DNA of 58,072 bases from Chara braunii (taxonomy: Eukaryota > Streptophyta > Charophyceae > Charales > Characeae). Position numbers and translations under genes: made by a program. The DNA lies in contig BFEA01000671.1 of assembly GCA_003427395.1 (NCBI GenBank), positions 84,558 through 142,629 of the forward strand. The letters are read 5' to 3'. The notes beneath the pieces are model-generated. The model was not told the DNA's origin. It did not search any database and saw only the letters and a list, made by a program, of their open reading frames with translations. Positions within the stretch are counted from its first letter, which is position 1. Each line of letters begins with the position of its first letter. Positions 10,120-19,788 of this stretch are shown in pieces.

Positions 10120-10440
10120 CGCTTTATGCATCTGCTCTATCGCCTGCTGCATCAGTTGTTAATATCGATAGGCGAATTCCAGTGTTCCAGGTGCAGCAGT
10201 TGGCTGGTTCTCAGGTAGTAAAAGGTCTAGGGGCAGTCTAGGCTTAAAAGTCAGTGGCAGACTGTTAGGGCTCACCCCAGTTGCGTTGTGCACAACGTTG
10301 TTGTACAGGCTGGCGATGAGAGCTAGTTTCTCGTCCCAGTCCACGTGATTGGGCTTGATGTAGTGCCTCAGCAGGTGTTGTACAGAGCAGTTCAGCTGCT
10401 GTGCTTGCCCGTTTGCCTCTGGGTGGTTCCCGGAGGTCTG
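10120..10440 (-). pseudogene. integrase, end of core and following helix, element 2
   Basis: In shifted frames it reads GNHPEANGQAQQLN, in the position of the catalytic-Glu segment (the expected Glu appears as Gln in GQAQQ), then HYIKPNHVDWDEKLALIASL and YNNVVHNATGVSPN. This continues into the C-terminal frame at 10110. A stop and a frameshift lie between. Confidence 0.8.
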
Positions 10441-10745
10441 TGCACCCTGTTTTTATCTTTCTTGCTTGTTGCTCCTGTTCCTTTCCCTGCCTTTGATATT
10501 CTTCTTTCTCTTTCAATTCTGCCTCCAATGCAGCTTGCAACTACTTAATTGTGTCGCCCATTATCTCTTCTGTTAGTTCAGGTTCTTCCTTCCTCTCACA
10601 CGTTGGCCTCGGTACCGGCTGTCTTCACAAGCCGCTCAGCAACAAAGTGATCGAGGGCCATTGGCCTCGGTCAGTAGTCTGCTGCACGCTCCCGCTGGCT
10701 TCCAGCATCTGAACATCAGTTTCAGCCCTTGAAAGTTTGTCTTCT
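10441..10745 (-). pseudogene. foreign gag N-terminal piece inside integrase of element 2
   Basis: Nearly the same sequence occurs at about 18105-18410 in gag of element A. Shared blocks include ATCTTTCTTGCTTGTTGCTC, GATCGAGGGCCATT and TCCCGCTGGCTTCCAGCATC. On the minus strand it encodes the coiled-coil segment LQAALEAELKEKEEYQRQ. It sits between two parts of the integrase of element 2, so it arrived by recombination or template switching between families. Confidence 0.85.
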
Positions 10746-10763
10746 TGAGAAGCCCAAGAGGGG

Positions 10764-10892
10764 CCAAAGTCTATTGTGAGTGACTGGGATGTCCGATTCA
10801 CAAGCGAGTTGTGGAAGGCTGTTGTGGAAGGCTGCAGCTATCCACAACTTGCTTGTGAATCGGACATCCCGGTCACTCACAATCGACTTTGG
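10764..10892. repeat. inverted repeat, 52-bp arms (49/52 match), 25-bp loop
   Basis: Arm 10764-10815 is the reverse complement of 10841-10892 except at three positions. The right arm, read on the minus strand, encodes the integrase core motif IVSDRDVRFTSKLW. The left arm is an inverted second copy of the same codons. Confidence 0.95.
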
Positions 10893-11471
10893 CAGCCCAA
10901 AGTCTCAGACTCAGTTTTCCTTGAACAGCGTAATGACTTACTCGGTCTTTGCAGTTTCAGGCATTGCAACTGATCTAGCGTACTTACTAAACCTATCCAC
11001 AATGACAAAGATGTGTCTCATTCCACTTTTGCTGGTGACCAGCGTGTCCATGAAGTCCATGGACAGGCTCTCATCGGGCCTTTCCGGGATCGGAAGGGGC
11101 TTGAGAAGCCCAAGAGGGCCCTGTGTACGTGGCTTGCCCCTCTGACACACTTGACAAGTCTCCACGTACAACTTGGCATCTCTCATCATTGTGGGCCACC
11201 AGAACTGCTGCAGCAGATTAGCTGCAGTCTTATAGCCAAAATGCCTTGTGGCATCATGACAGTCACCTAAAAATAAACTACGCAAAAACTCCGGATTAGG
11301 CACACACAAACGTTTATTCCCGGCCTTCTCAAGGAACAGCAGGTCGTTGACCAACTCAAACTTGGCAGAAGTCACTGTCCTTTGCCTCGAGTCTGTGTAT
11401 GATCTCAGCCATAAACGGATCCTCTCGATAGGCTTCCACCAAAGAGTGAGTAACATCGTCCACAAGCCCAA
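10893..11471 (-). pseudogene. integrase N-terminal zinc domain and first part of core, element 2
   Basis: The open frame from 11471 to 10938 contains the HHCC zinc-binding module (GDCHDATRHFGY ... ETCQVCQRG) and the core with its first catalytic Asp (SLSMDFMDTLV, FVIVDRFSKYARSV). It breaks at about 10938; the second Asp motif is encoded by the right arm of the inverted repeat. Integrase would insert the cDNA into the chromosome; here it is split in three. Confidence 0.9.
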
Positions 11472-11479
11472 ACTAAGTG

Positions 11480-11685
11480 ATCAGCTCACCAAGAAAGTCT
11501 GGCGTACGTGACAACGCTTCAGCAACTTTGTTGTACCCTCATTTGATGTACTGGGGTTCGAAGTCATACTGCTTAACAACTTCAATCCAGCGTTTCAACG
11601 CATCAGAGAGTACAGGTTGGGTTCTCATCCACTTCAGGGTTTGATGATCACTACTGACGTAGAAGAACCTCCCGAGGAGGGGCCA
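11480..11685 (-). pseudogene. RNase H C-terminal part, element 2
   Basis: Reads VSSDHQTLKWMRTQPVLSD, then WIEVVKQYDFEPQYIK and on toward VAEALSRTPD, the standard end of Ty3 RNase H leading into integrase. The N-terminal part of RNase H and all of reverse transcriptase are missing: protease sequence adjoins it at about 11690. Confidence 0.85.
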
Positions 11686-11689
11686 AAGT

Positions 11690-12207
11690 GTCTTTGACCA
11701 CTTTTTGGTCCCAGTCAAATTGGGGCTGTGCAACCAAAAGATAGTACATACCCAACTGGATATCCATTGGGAGGTCATCGCTGACTAGGAACGAGACTCG
11801 ATGTCCCAGTTCCCCTCCTGCGTCCAGGAAACAACACTCAATGTCTTTAAGGTTGTCATTGACTACCATGCGTTGTTTGTTGGAACAGGTCGACTCGGGC
11901 GCTGCACTAGCCCCTGTAAGTGCAGCCTCTCAACGCACGCGCGACTGATAAAGTTCCCCATCGAACAAGTGTCATAAAAGGCCCCGGCCTTGCGACCGCC
12001 TATAACTACCTCGTCGAGGAACAACTCACCCTTAGGGGCTTTGGCCATGGTCGTCCAAGAAGCTAGCGGGTCCGATCTAGACCACTCCTTATCTGGCTCC
12101 TCTAAGGACTCAAACACATTCAGATTGGTTTGAATATGTTTGCGGGACGACAACGGAGACGGTGAGGGTGTGTTAACCACCTCGATCCTAGCAGGAACAA
12201 CTACCAT
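11690..12207 (-). pseudogene. aspartic protease, element 2 (active-site Gly replaced)
   Basis: The frame at 12207-11863 carries the active-site region AGAFYDTCSMGNFISRACVE. The expected Asp-Thr-Gly is Asp-Thr-Cys at 11965-11973, which should abolish activity. The end of the domain follows in another frame at 11869 (GHRVSFLVSDDLPMDIQLGM). Spacing and order match Ty3 protease. Confidence 0.82.
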
Positions 12208-12335
12208 TCTTATTGGCCCGACGTGTTTCCCGAAGCAGTGCCAGAACTGCTGGCCACATTACTTCCCTGGGATGCGAAGGATACCGACGCCTGCCCCATT
12301 GTAGGCAGGATCTTTTCCGTCACCTTCTAATTTCG

Positions 12336-12765
12336 ACATTTGAACTGATTATGGCCATGTTGGCCACAACGAATACAAGCCTGCCGGGTGTAACGGTCTC
12401 TCCACACGTCCTTTGTGAGACCCGCTTCCTCCCATGGAGGAGCATTGGGGTCTACTTAACTCCTACACCGAGAGCCTCTACGGCGTCTACCGGTCGCCTT
12501 ACCTTTTTAGACTGAGGTGGCGACTGCTCCACCCCCTGAAGCCTCTACGCTGCCCGCCCCTGAACCTATTCCCTTTTGGAAGTCGTCATCTAATTTGATG
12601 GTTGAGTCATCGTTATCGACGAACATAATGCAACCCTTCGCCTTCCAGTTGGGAGGCAGTGCGTATATCTTGCCAGCCGTCGTGGATTGGTGCCCATGCC
12701 CTATCTTTGCCTCTAGGTCTAGGGCCTTCTTGCTGAACAAGGGGAAGTTGCGTATGGTGATTTAG
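12336..12765 (-). pseudogene. gag C-terminus with zinc knuckle, element 2
   Basis: CCHC knuckle CIRCGQHGHNQFKC is encoded at 12377-12336. Upstream on the minus strand are PNWKAKGCIMFVDNDDSTI and a Gly/Ala/Ser-rich linker. Stops separate the two parts. Confidence 0.82.
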
Positions 12766-13440
12766 GCCTCATCTGCCCACTGATTCCTGAGTGGCATGGG
12801 AAGACATCTCAGGTAAGTGGCAAGTAAGACCTGGGGGTCATAGCACACTCGAGGCACACAGATCAGACGCTCCACTGCGTCTGTGGCATCCCTTACTGAC
12901 TTGAACGTTCTAGAACTCAAAGTCAGGATCGCATCAATGACCTTTTGGGCCTCCTGAGGATCATGCCAGCTTGAGGAAGTCGTCCAATTTTTGGTTGACT
13001 GCCCGGGCGAGAAAGTCATGATCGTACCCCTGTAGTTGTACTAACCCACTTAGCCACCTTGCTGCGCTCCCTCCAGGTAGGAGGCAGCCACAAGCACTTC
13101 CTCGTGTGGCAAGGTCAACTTGCACTTCACGTAGACTGGCACTGACCTCAACCATGTGTCAAGGTCTTTACCCCTCTTATCCCCTGAGAAGGGTTTAGGC
13201 AAGGCGATGGCAGTCTTTGGAACCCATCGGCCTTGTCCTAGTACCTGCACCACTCCAAGCTGTGGACCTTGGGGTGCAGGCTGCTGTACTAGCTGCTGTT
13301 GGGGCTGTGTGCCCTGCGGCTGTGCCGGCTGTGAGACAACAGGCTGCCCAGTTACGGAAGCGGCTTGTACCGATGCTGGAGAGACTGAATGGGGATACTC
13401 CAGGCACCGGTGAAACAAAAAGAGGAGGCTGTACCACGGG
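12762..13440 (-). pseudogene. gag capsid region, element 2
   Basis: A Gln/Pro-rich stretch (QPAQPQGTQPQQQLVQQP) precedes the capsid-like segment ALPKPFSGDKRGKDLDTWLR and VKCKLTLPHEEVLVAASYLE. It continues after a frameshift with WHDPQEAQKVIDAILTLSS and ATYLRCLPMPLRNQWADEA. The pattern (FSG, DLDTWL, evLvAasYLeG) is that of Ty3 capsid. The start of the gene is lost where plus-strand gag sequence begins at about 13443. Confidence 0.8.
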
Positions 13441-13442
13441 CC

Positions 13443-14270
13443 AGACACCGAGCAAAGAAGGTGGCAAAAAGACGCAGAGAAAGCTTGTCTACTAGCGATC
13501 GAGCAAAAACGTCGGCAGGACGAGGCAGCAGCAAAGGCTGCCGATGAAGAGCGAGATCAACGACACGAGAAGATATTCAACGGGGAGCGAGCCTTGCTCA
13601 CAATGGCATCGGAATGGCGGGCCAAGGCCGAGTCTGGTAACATGGAAGAGAGTGGAAGCAAGATCGCTCTACTCTCCCATTTCACGGATCTCCTGGCAAC
13701 GTGCATTGCACATCCGGAGGACATCCACAACCTCGACGACGCAGTTCAAACGCACAAAATGGGTGTTTGACCAAGTCAACAGCCGCCTCCAGCGGCTGGA
13801 ACAAACCGTCGCCGCCCCTGTTGTCAGCTCCTACAACACCTCCGATCGCCTTGATGCATTGGAGATTGACATCGGAACCCTCAAGGACGGCGTGCGGTTA
13901 CAGCAAACCGCAACGCAACAGTTGGAGCAGCGGATCTATACTGTCGCCCCTCACTCGAGATCGGAACCGCGCGAGACAACTCCAAAGTTCGATGGTCAGG
14001 AGATCTTATGCGACTCGACGAAGACGGACCTGATTCCGTGGTTTCGGAAGTTCGAGCTCAAGTTGCAGCTACACCATGTCAGCGAGGACAAGCATCACTC
14101 ATGCTTATACTCCCGATCAGGGGGGGCGTGCCAAGCATGGTTGGACAACCTTTTGTCCAAGTACGGGGTGGTAGCCGCCGACTTGTACACCAAGATCAGT
14201 TGGGATGATCTAAAGGCGGCGTGGCATAAGCGGTTCCCAGTAGAGCTGCCGGAGATCAAGGTAGACTACC
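13443..14270 (+). pseudogene. gag N-terminus and capsid of another Ty3 lineage
   Basis: The first frame (about 13443-13768) is charged and coiled-coil-like (DTEQRRWQKDAEKACLLAIE, RRQDEAAAKAADEERDQ). A frameshift near 13768 continues it as FDQVNSRLQRLEQTVAAPV, then the capsid segment: TTPKFDGQEIL, DLIPWFRKFELKLQLHHVS, KISWDDLKAAWHKRFPVE. The last is the usual end of a plant Ty3 capsid domain. It is head-to-head with the minus-strand gag of element 2 and is cut at about 14262-14270 by minus-strand RT sequence. Confidence 0.82.
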
Positions 14271-14495
14271 TCAGACTTAGCAAACTCCGACTTCTTAGGG
14301 TTTAGCTCATAATTACCTTCTCTTAGCTTCCCTAGAACCATTCCTAGGTGTTTCTCATGGTCTTCCAACGTCTTATTGTAGACGAAGATGTTGTCGAGAT
14401 ACACCGCCACTGCCTAAGCAGTTCATTCATAGACCTCTGAAAGGTTGCAGGGGCGTTAGTCAAGCCAAAGGGCATCGCAACAAACTCATCTATTG
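14262..14495 (-). pseudogene. reverse transcriptase fragment
   Basis: On the minus strand: EFVAMPFGLTNAPATFQRSM, a frameshift, then AVYLDNIFVYNKTLEDHEKH and YELNPKKSEFAKSEVVYL. The catalytic box is YLDN instead of YLDD, so the second Asp is lost. It could be the RT of element A, separated from its protease (16830-16421) by the insertion of LINE A, with loss of the part between. Confidence 0.85.
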
Positions 14496-14497
14496 GT

Positions 14498-15080
14498 GGG
14501 GAGGGCTCCATCTATTGGTGGGGAGCAACACCTGCTGGAAACCGGGTCTAGCGGCCCTTACATAGACAAAATTCGAATCACATCAGATCTTCATCAGAAG
14601 AGTGTGGCCCAATCCTGCCAGCATTGATTACCCTGGGGTCCAGGGGATTGACTGAGCAGGAGGTTGGAAGGGGGGGGGGCCTCTTCACCCTGCCCTGGCG
14701 CTAGATATCTGCTCTCTCTTCCTGGCTCCCCCCACATCCAAATTCCGAGGAACAAAACTGCCGGGCGGCTCCCTTGCCAAGTGTCTGAGCTTTTGGCAGG
14801 GAACAGCACCTGCTGGAAACCGGGTCCAGCGTCCCTTACATAGACAAAATTCAAAACGCATCGGATCTCATTAGAACGTGTGGTACAATCCTGCCCCCTT
14901 ACATAGGCAAAGTTCAAAGTATGTCGGATCTCATCGGAAAAGTGTGGTACAATCCTGCCAGCCCCTTGCACCCAGCGCCAAATATCTGCTCTCCCTTCCT
15001 GGTTCCCCCCACTCCTATATTCTGAAAAGCAGCCGTGTCGGGCGGGTCCACCATCCCGTCCAGTTTCCTTCCCAAGTATC
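14498..15080 (-). repeat. tandemly duplicated 3' region of LINE A
   Basis: Two related ~280-bp units (about 14520-14800 and 14800-15080) both contain ACCTGCTGGAAACCGGGT, CTTACATAGACAAAATTC, ATCTGCTCTC and GTCGGGCGG-like blocks in the same order. A short extra duplication of CATCTATTGGTGGGGAG occurs at 14490-14530. It explains the plus and minus open frames here. Confidence 0.75.
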
Positions 15081-15159
15081 TGTCTCAGAAGATCATACTC
15101 ACTCCTTCCTTCTCTTGACGATATATTCTCCCTTTTTTTCTTTACTGCCAAGCAGGATA

Positions 15160-16420
15160 GCATCATGGAGACAAGCAGGCTGACGTCGACGTCTGTTCAT
15201 GCCGCACCGTACCATTGCATGTCCACCATTGCCAGCTGGTGGGGTGTGAAGGGGTCGGGGAAGTCTGTGGGTGGTCGGAGAGGGATCCGCTGGTCAATCT
15301 TGGTCCAATCATTAAAGTGTATGCATTAATCTCTTTGGAAATCATCCCGTTCCTGCCCCTGTACTTGTCCCCCGTCCCAGCGGATACATGCCATCCGTCC
15401 CCCTTGGTCGCTGCCCAACCAGTCATCTGCGAATTTGTTTATTGCTTGTTGGGCATCTTTTTTTCGGTGGTATAAGTCCATTGGCTTTTGATTTTCTGCC
15501 ATCGGGTAAGGAGTTCTTGGTTAATAAATTGTCTGACTGCCTGTCTTGAACATGTTGTTCTCAAAGTCCCTGTCCGTAGGGGAGGTCCAAGCCTCGCAGA
15601 GCAGTGCTCTCCAATCCCATGGCCAGGTGGATCCGGTGTCGAAAAGGCTCCATATCCTGTCCCACCACTGCCATGTCAGCACCGCTTCTGGGCACTGTAG
15701 GAAAATATGTTCAATCGTTTCCGGGATCTTTCGAGAGGGGAAGGCAGTGTGACAGGATTTGCACCATGGCAACGCCAAGCCTCTCTGCTCCAGGTGTGTG
15801 CGGTCCACCAGCCAATTATTTGTCGGGAGGCAGCGATGTGCTATCTGCCATTGTAGTGAGGCGAACTTCGCCGGTTTAGATTTTATAGTTGTAAACCATC
15901 TGATAGGGCGCAGAGAGTCTCTTCCGACATTCAGCTGGGTTTGCCATCGGGCCTTCACCACGTCCCTCAAATTCACTTTTGGGCGTAGTAGCTGGTATGT
16001 ATCTTTTACAGTCAGGCTGAACAGTTGTTTGTTTGGTGTGGCCTGCGGTCGACGTTTGGGCCTCCAATGCCGGGTCGAGGGGGAGTTCTTCTAGAGGTGT
16101 CTCGGGTTGAAAGGCGACCCATAGGTCCTTCGACTTTATCACGCGGATTTTGTTCACCTCCACATTCTTACACCATCTCACCACCTCCGGGGTGTACTTA
16201 GAGAGGACATTGTGCTTCCCTTTGTGGAGGAGGCTGACCAAGGATTCGCCAGCCCGTACTTCCACCACGCAGCCCACACTCTCAGTCTCTCCCGGGATCA
16301 CAACCCAGTCCCCTTCTATCAGTCAAGGCCCCTTACGCAGAATGCGGGCCCAATCAAGAGGGATCGCAAAAATCAGTTCGTCCAGGTTTCTCTCAATATC
16401 ATGACAGTACCTCAGGGTGA
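15160..16420 (-). pseudogene. LINE ORF2 C-terminal part with zf-RVT domain
   Basis: Frame 16301-15876 reads NVLSKYTPEVVRWCKNVEVN and DLWVAFQPETPLEELPLDP. Frame 15976-15521 carries the reverse-transcriptase zinc-binding module: FASLQWQIAHRCLPTNNWL, CKSCHTAFP, then ETIEHIFLQCPEA (Cys-X2-Cys ... His-X4-Cys). Further down, 15426-15163 parallels 34420-34187 of LINE B. Frame breaks lie near 15880 and 15520. The RT catalytic domain is absent. Confidence 0.82.
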
Positions 16421-16833
16421 CCCTCAATTGCAGTGCAAACCGAGAGATTGATATTGTGCTTTGGTCAGCAAGCATAGACGTGATAGGTCTCAAAGGGTCT
16501 TGCAATTCCATTCTCAAATGCAACTTACAAATTGCCTTTTTCTGAGATAGAGGACCGCGTAGACCTAGGGTCTAACAAAGCACCTACACATGTGCGCGCA
16601 ATCTCTACGTCAGCAGTCATCAATTCACCCTTAGACTTTGCTTTCTTAGCCCATAAACTTCGTAAAGCAACGAGTTCACAACCAAGTTCATCAAGGGGAT
16701 CACCTCGAGAAACAGAACACAGTACTTTTTCAGGGTGTTTTGGGTGACGGGCCGAAAAAGAGCTATCCTCTGCCTTGCTAGTTGGGAGGTTGAAAGGGGT
16801 TATAGACGCCTTACCTTTGTCCAAACCCATCAA
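16421..16833 (-). pseudogene. aspartic protease, element A (motif Asp-Pro-Arg)
   Basis: Reads ADVEIARTCVGALLDPRSTR (active-site region; the Gly after Asp-Pro is Arg at 16564-16572), then in a shifted frame LRMELQDPLRPITSMLADQS. This parallels LNLKVQKLEELIVSILADKR of element 1. The domain end is replaced by LINE A. The changed Gly and the frameshift make it inactive. Confidence 0.82.
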
Positions 16834-18520
16834 CTCAGTAGCAGTAGATGTTACTCCTACTGGTTGCTCCCTTTTGATTTATGGATGAGGGGACACCATG
16901 CAATGATATGTTCTGCAGTGCCGCATTTTAGACATTGCCGATTATCCATCTGTTCCTGTCATTCATTCTGGGTCAGCCCCTTCTTCTCCTATGGTCGGGC
17001 AAAAACAATGCCAGGATGCTCGGGAAAGGAACGTGGTCGCCTCTTCTTAAATCCACCATTTCGATTGGTGCCACCCTTGTTGGCCACCATGGTGGTGACG
17101 TCACGCTTTCTAGACTCACTGCCACCACTTGCTTCACCCTCTGTTTCTTCGAGGGGTCATTTCTCAATTGTCTCACCGTCGAAGATATCGAGAATATGGC
17201 CGTGTCGCTTTTGCCTCTACAAGACTTTTTTCCCGTACCCGTACCCACCCGTCGGTCCACTCCTAACAATGTTCGCATAGGTTCCTTTTACTTGTGTGGT
17301 TCCCGCTGAAGAGCGAGATCCCTAAACTGTCATTAGTTGTACTTACCAGACTTGGCCCTAGCCACAAGCTGTTCGCGTATGGGCTCTGACAATAAGGACC
17401 TGGTTATCTTGCAAGTTCAGTCCAGGTACCTGCAGCAAATGATCCACTTCACGGGACAAAGTTTCAACACTGGACCAACGTTTCCGACCAATGGTGGTGA
17501 GCTCGTCATAGGCTTTGTCAGTCGTCGTTTTGTCGAGGAACCTTTCCTTGATCTTAAGGAGAAATTCTCGCAATATCATGGTTCGAGCCCAATCCCCAAT
17601 ATCCTCGAACCCAACAGCGTTAGCTTCCGATAGCACCCCCTCTTTGGCAGTTTCTCCAAGACAAGATGTGGAGAACACCACTTGGCTGTCCTCTTCTACT
17701 GGGGCGGTCCCACAGCAAGTATGAATTTCTGTGATCCACAACAACAAATGTTCTCTTCTTACCTTTGTAAGTGAATGGAAGTTTCATCTTCACTTTTTTG
17801 TTTTTCTCTTTGGTCTTTCTCCTTCTTCCTTCTTTGGGGCTTCTTTCTTGGTGGGTTCGGGTTCTTTTGTGTCACGGGGTTTCATAGTGTATTTCATTAA
17901 CTTCTCCTTAGACTCGTTATTTCTCCTCGGCTACCTCTTCATGCACAACCTTGTTCTTCCCTTTTACAAGTCTGCGCACCGTCTGAAGTTCTGCGGTGAC
18001 ACTAGCAATCTCGATTTCTAGGTGTGCTAGGTAAGCCATCATGTTTTGCAAGATAGACGCCACGTCAGTTTCTGATTCCCCAACATTAAACTTCTTTTTT
18101 ATCTCTTCGATCTTTCTTGCTTGTTGCTCTTGTTCCTTTCACTGCCTTTGATATTCTTCTTTGTCTTTCAATTCTTCCGCCAATGCAGCTTGCAACTACT
18201 TAATTGTGTCACCCATTATCTCTTCTGTCAGTTCAGGTTCTTCCTTTCTCACTTGGTTCCCCTTTCCCTTCTTTGGCCTCGGTACCGGCTATCTTCACAA
18301 GCTGCTCAGCAACAAAGTGATCGAGGGCCATTCGTCCTCGGTCAATAGTCTGCTGCACTCTCCCGCTGGCTTCCAGCATCTGAACAGCAGTTTCAGCCCT
18401 TGATAATTCGACTTCTGCAGCTCGCAGATTGAACTGGCTGCGAACATCCTGCTCAGCGTCTGGCCCGACGTTGTGCAGTGCAGTGAGCAGTTGACAAAGA
18501 CGGCCCAGCATGTGCTGCGT
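16834..18520 (-). pseudogene. gag, element A
   Basis: The N-terminal coil is at 18520-18105 (DAEQDVRSQFNLRAAEVELS, then LQAALAEELKDKEEYQRQ). A middle section at 18060-17770 (ASILQNMMAYLAHLEIEIAS) ends in a Lys/Pro/Glu-rich run and PFTYKG. Capsid-like protein is at 17747-17358 (MILREFLLKIKERFLDKTTT, WSSVETLSREVDHLLQVPGL). An intact CCHC zinc knuckle CLKCGTAEHIIAWC is encoded at 16934-16893. Stops and frameshifts occur between sections. This copy keeps the capsid that element B lacks. Confidence 0.85.
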
Positions 18521-18529
18521 CTTTCTTCC

Positions 18530-19775
18530 AATTGGCCACAGGTTCTTGTTACTACTACTCCATCAGCGAAGAAGGTGATCGGAATGGGAGAGAGGATAAG
18601 AGAGATGAAATGAGTGATAATAGACGCACACAAGCAGTTCCAGAGAAGTCATTTTTCCCAGTGTGTTCGCCGCACAATAAACTCAAAAGACAGTTGCAAA
18701 TTCCACGACCATGCTTCAAAACGAGTTTCGATCTCTACGGCAAGAAATAAGAAACCAAAAAAAATAAGAATTGTGGGGTCAGAACTCTCAATTTCTTTCC
18801 TAAATCTAACTGTGCTGGTTTCCGTTTTGATGATGATTTTCCTAGTCTGTACAGGTTTCCGCAGCCATGACCAATGTGATCAAGACAACAACACAATGGT
18901 GAGTTTGCAGACATCCACAAGATGGCCCACGACAGGTAAGTATCATTATTCAGCCAGCAACACTATCAATCGGCAATGTGTCAGCTGGTCTTCCCCTTCA
19001 CTGTCTCTCTCACATATGCTTGTGTGTCCAGGCACAAGTTCTGACGTGTGGCAGTACAACATAGTCTCGTGCTGTACCGCCCGTCAGACCACACAAGTGC
19101 AAGTAGTTGTTCCCACCAATCTTCAGCGGATGGCAGCGCACGGCAGATCTGCCACGTGTCACACTCCAATCAAGCCTAAGTGGCAGATCGTCGGAGGAAA
19201 TGCCACGTCAGCAGCAATGGCCAGTAAGGCCGTCAAGAGTGGACATGTGTCGCGTCCACTTGAGCAGCAAGTGTCTGCCCAATTCTTATGTGATCACTGG
19301 ATCGTCTTCATTCAGCCGCGTCAACCTGATGTGCTGCTGCGGCTTCGGAGGTGTCACGTCAGCAGGTAAGTCGCGACACTTCGGAAAGTGCCACGCCAGA
19401 CAATGTGACCCCCTGCTTCCTCGTCAGGTACCACGTCAGCACCAGTGCGCCATACCACATCAGCAAGCGCGCATCGATCCCATGAAGCCACATCAGCAGC
19501 TCTCTCTCTCGCCACCCAGCGCCACGTCAGCGTTCTGCCAACGACCAGTCTCGCCAGTTGCCCAGCGCCACATCAGCGTTCTGCCAACGACCACTCCCGC
19601 CAGTTGCCCAGCGCCATGTCAGTGTTCCCGCCAACAAAATATCATCATCATCATCTGATTCCTGTGCGCGCACAAAGGAGACGCTTATATTGAGGCGTGC
19701 GGAGCGCGCAATCGAGCGCGCGATTACAATATCACCCCGCGCACCAGCAGTTAGCGGCGGATTGGAGGATTTCGC
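18530..19775 (-). other. 5' leader of element A with ACGT-core repeats
   Basis: Collinear with 40560-41718 of element B (shared GACCAATGTGATCAAGA, GTACAGGT, GTGTGTTCGCCGCACAATAA-like blocks). Contains about nine copies of (G/A)CCAC(G/A)TCAGC between 19195 and 19620 and a ~47-bp tandem repeat at about 19514-19635. No open frame is credible. Confidence 0.7.
19514..19635 (+). repeat. ~47-bp tandem repeat, about 2.5 units
   Basis: Unit begins CCCAGCGCCACGTCAGCGTT and runs through CTGCCAACGACCACTCCCGCC; later units carry CACATCAGC and CATGTCAGT variants. Confidence 0.85.
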
Positions 19776-19785
19776 TCCGATACCA
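19774..19785 (-). promoter_or_regulatory. degenerate tRNA-iMet primer-binding site, element A
   Basis: GCTCCGATACCA, which differs at one position from the reverse complement of TGGTATCAGAGC and is placed 3 bp from the LTR end, exactly as in element B. Confidence 0.7.
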
Positions 19786-19788
19786 AAT

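Larger units (their letters stand above)
9580..13440 (-). mobile_element. Ty3/gypsy retrotransposon (element 2), rearranged, no RT
   Basis: Reading the minus strand downward: gag capsid (13440-12760), zinc knuckle (12377-12336), protease (12207-11690), RNase H end (11680-11480), integrase N-terminus and core (11471-10893), an inverted duplication and a foreign gag piece (10892-10441), integrase rear part (10440-10120), integrase C-terminus with chromodomain-like tail (10110-9580). Reverse transcriptase is absent between protease and RNase H. LTRs were not recognised. Confidence 0.85.
14498..16420 (-). mobile_element. LINE A, 5'-truncated non-LTR retrotransposon
   Basis: Same family as LINE B: the minus-strand proteins at 16420-15521 parallel those at 35430-34637. 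Only the C-terminal part of ORF2 and the 3' region remain, the usual result of incomplete target-primed reverse transcription. The 3' end has CCATCTATTGGTGGGGAGCA near 14509. The 5' break lies inside a Ty3 protease at about 16410-16450. Confidence 0.82.

Noticed and set aside
19195-19635. CRISPR-like array from repeated CCACGTCAGC
   Set aside because: Repeats are short and variable, spacers are themselves related, and the context is a eukaryotic LTR leader.
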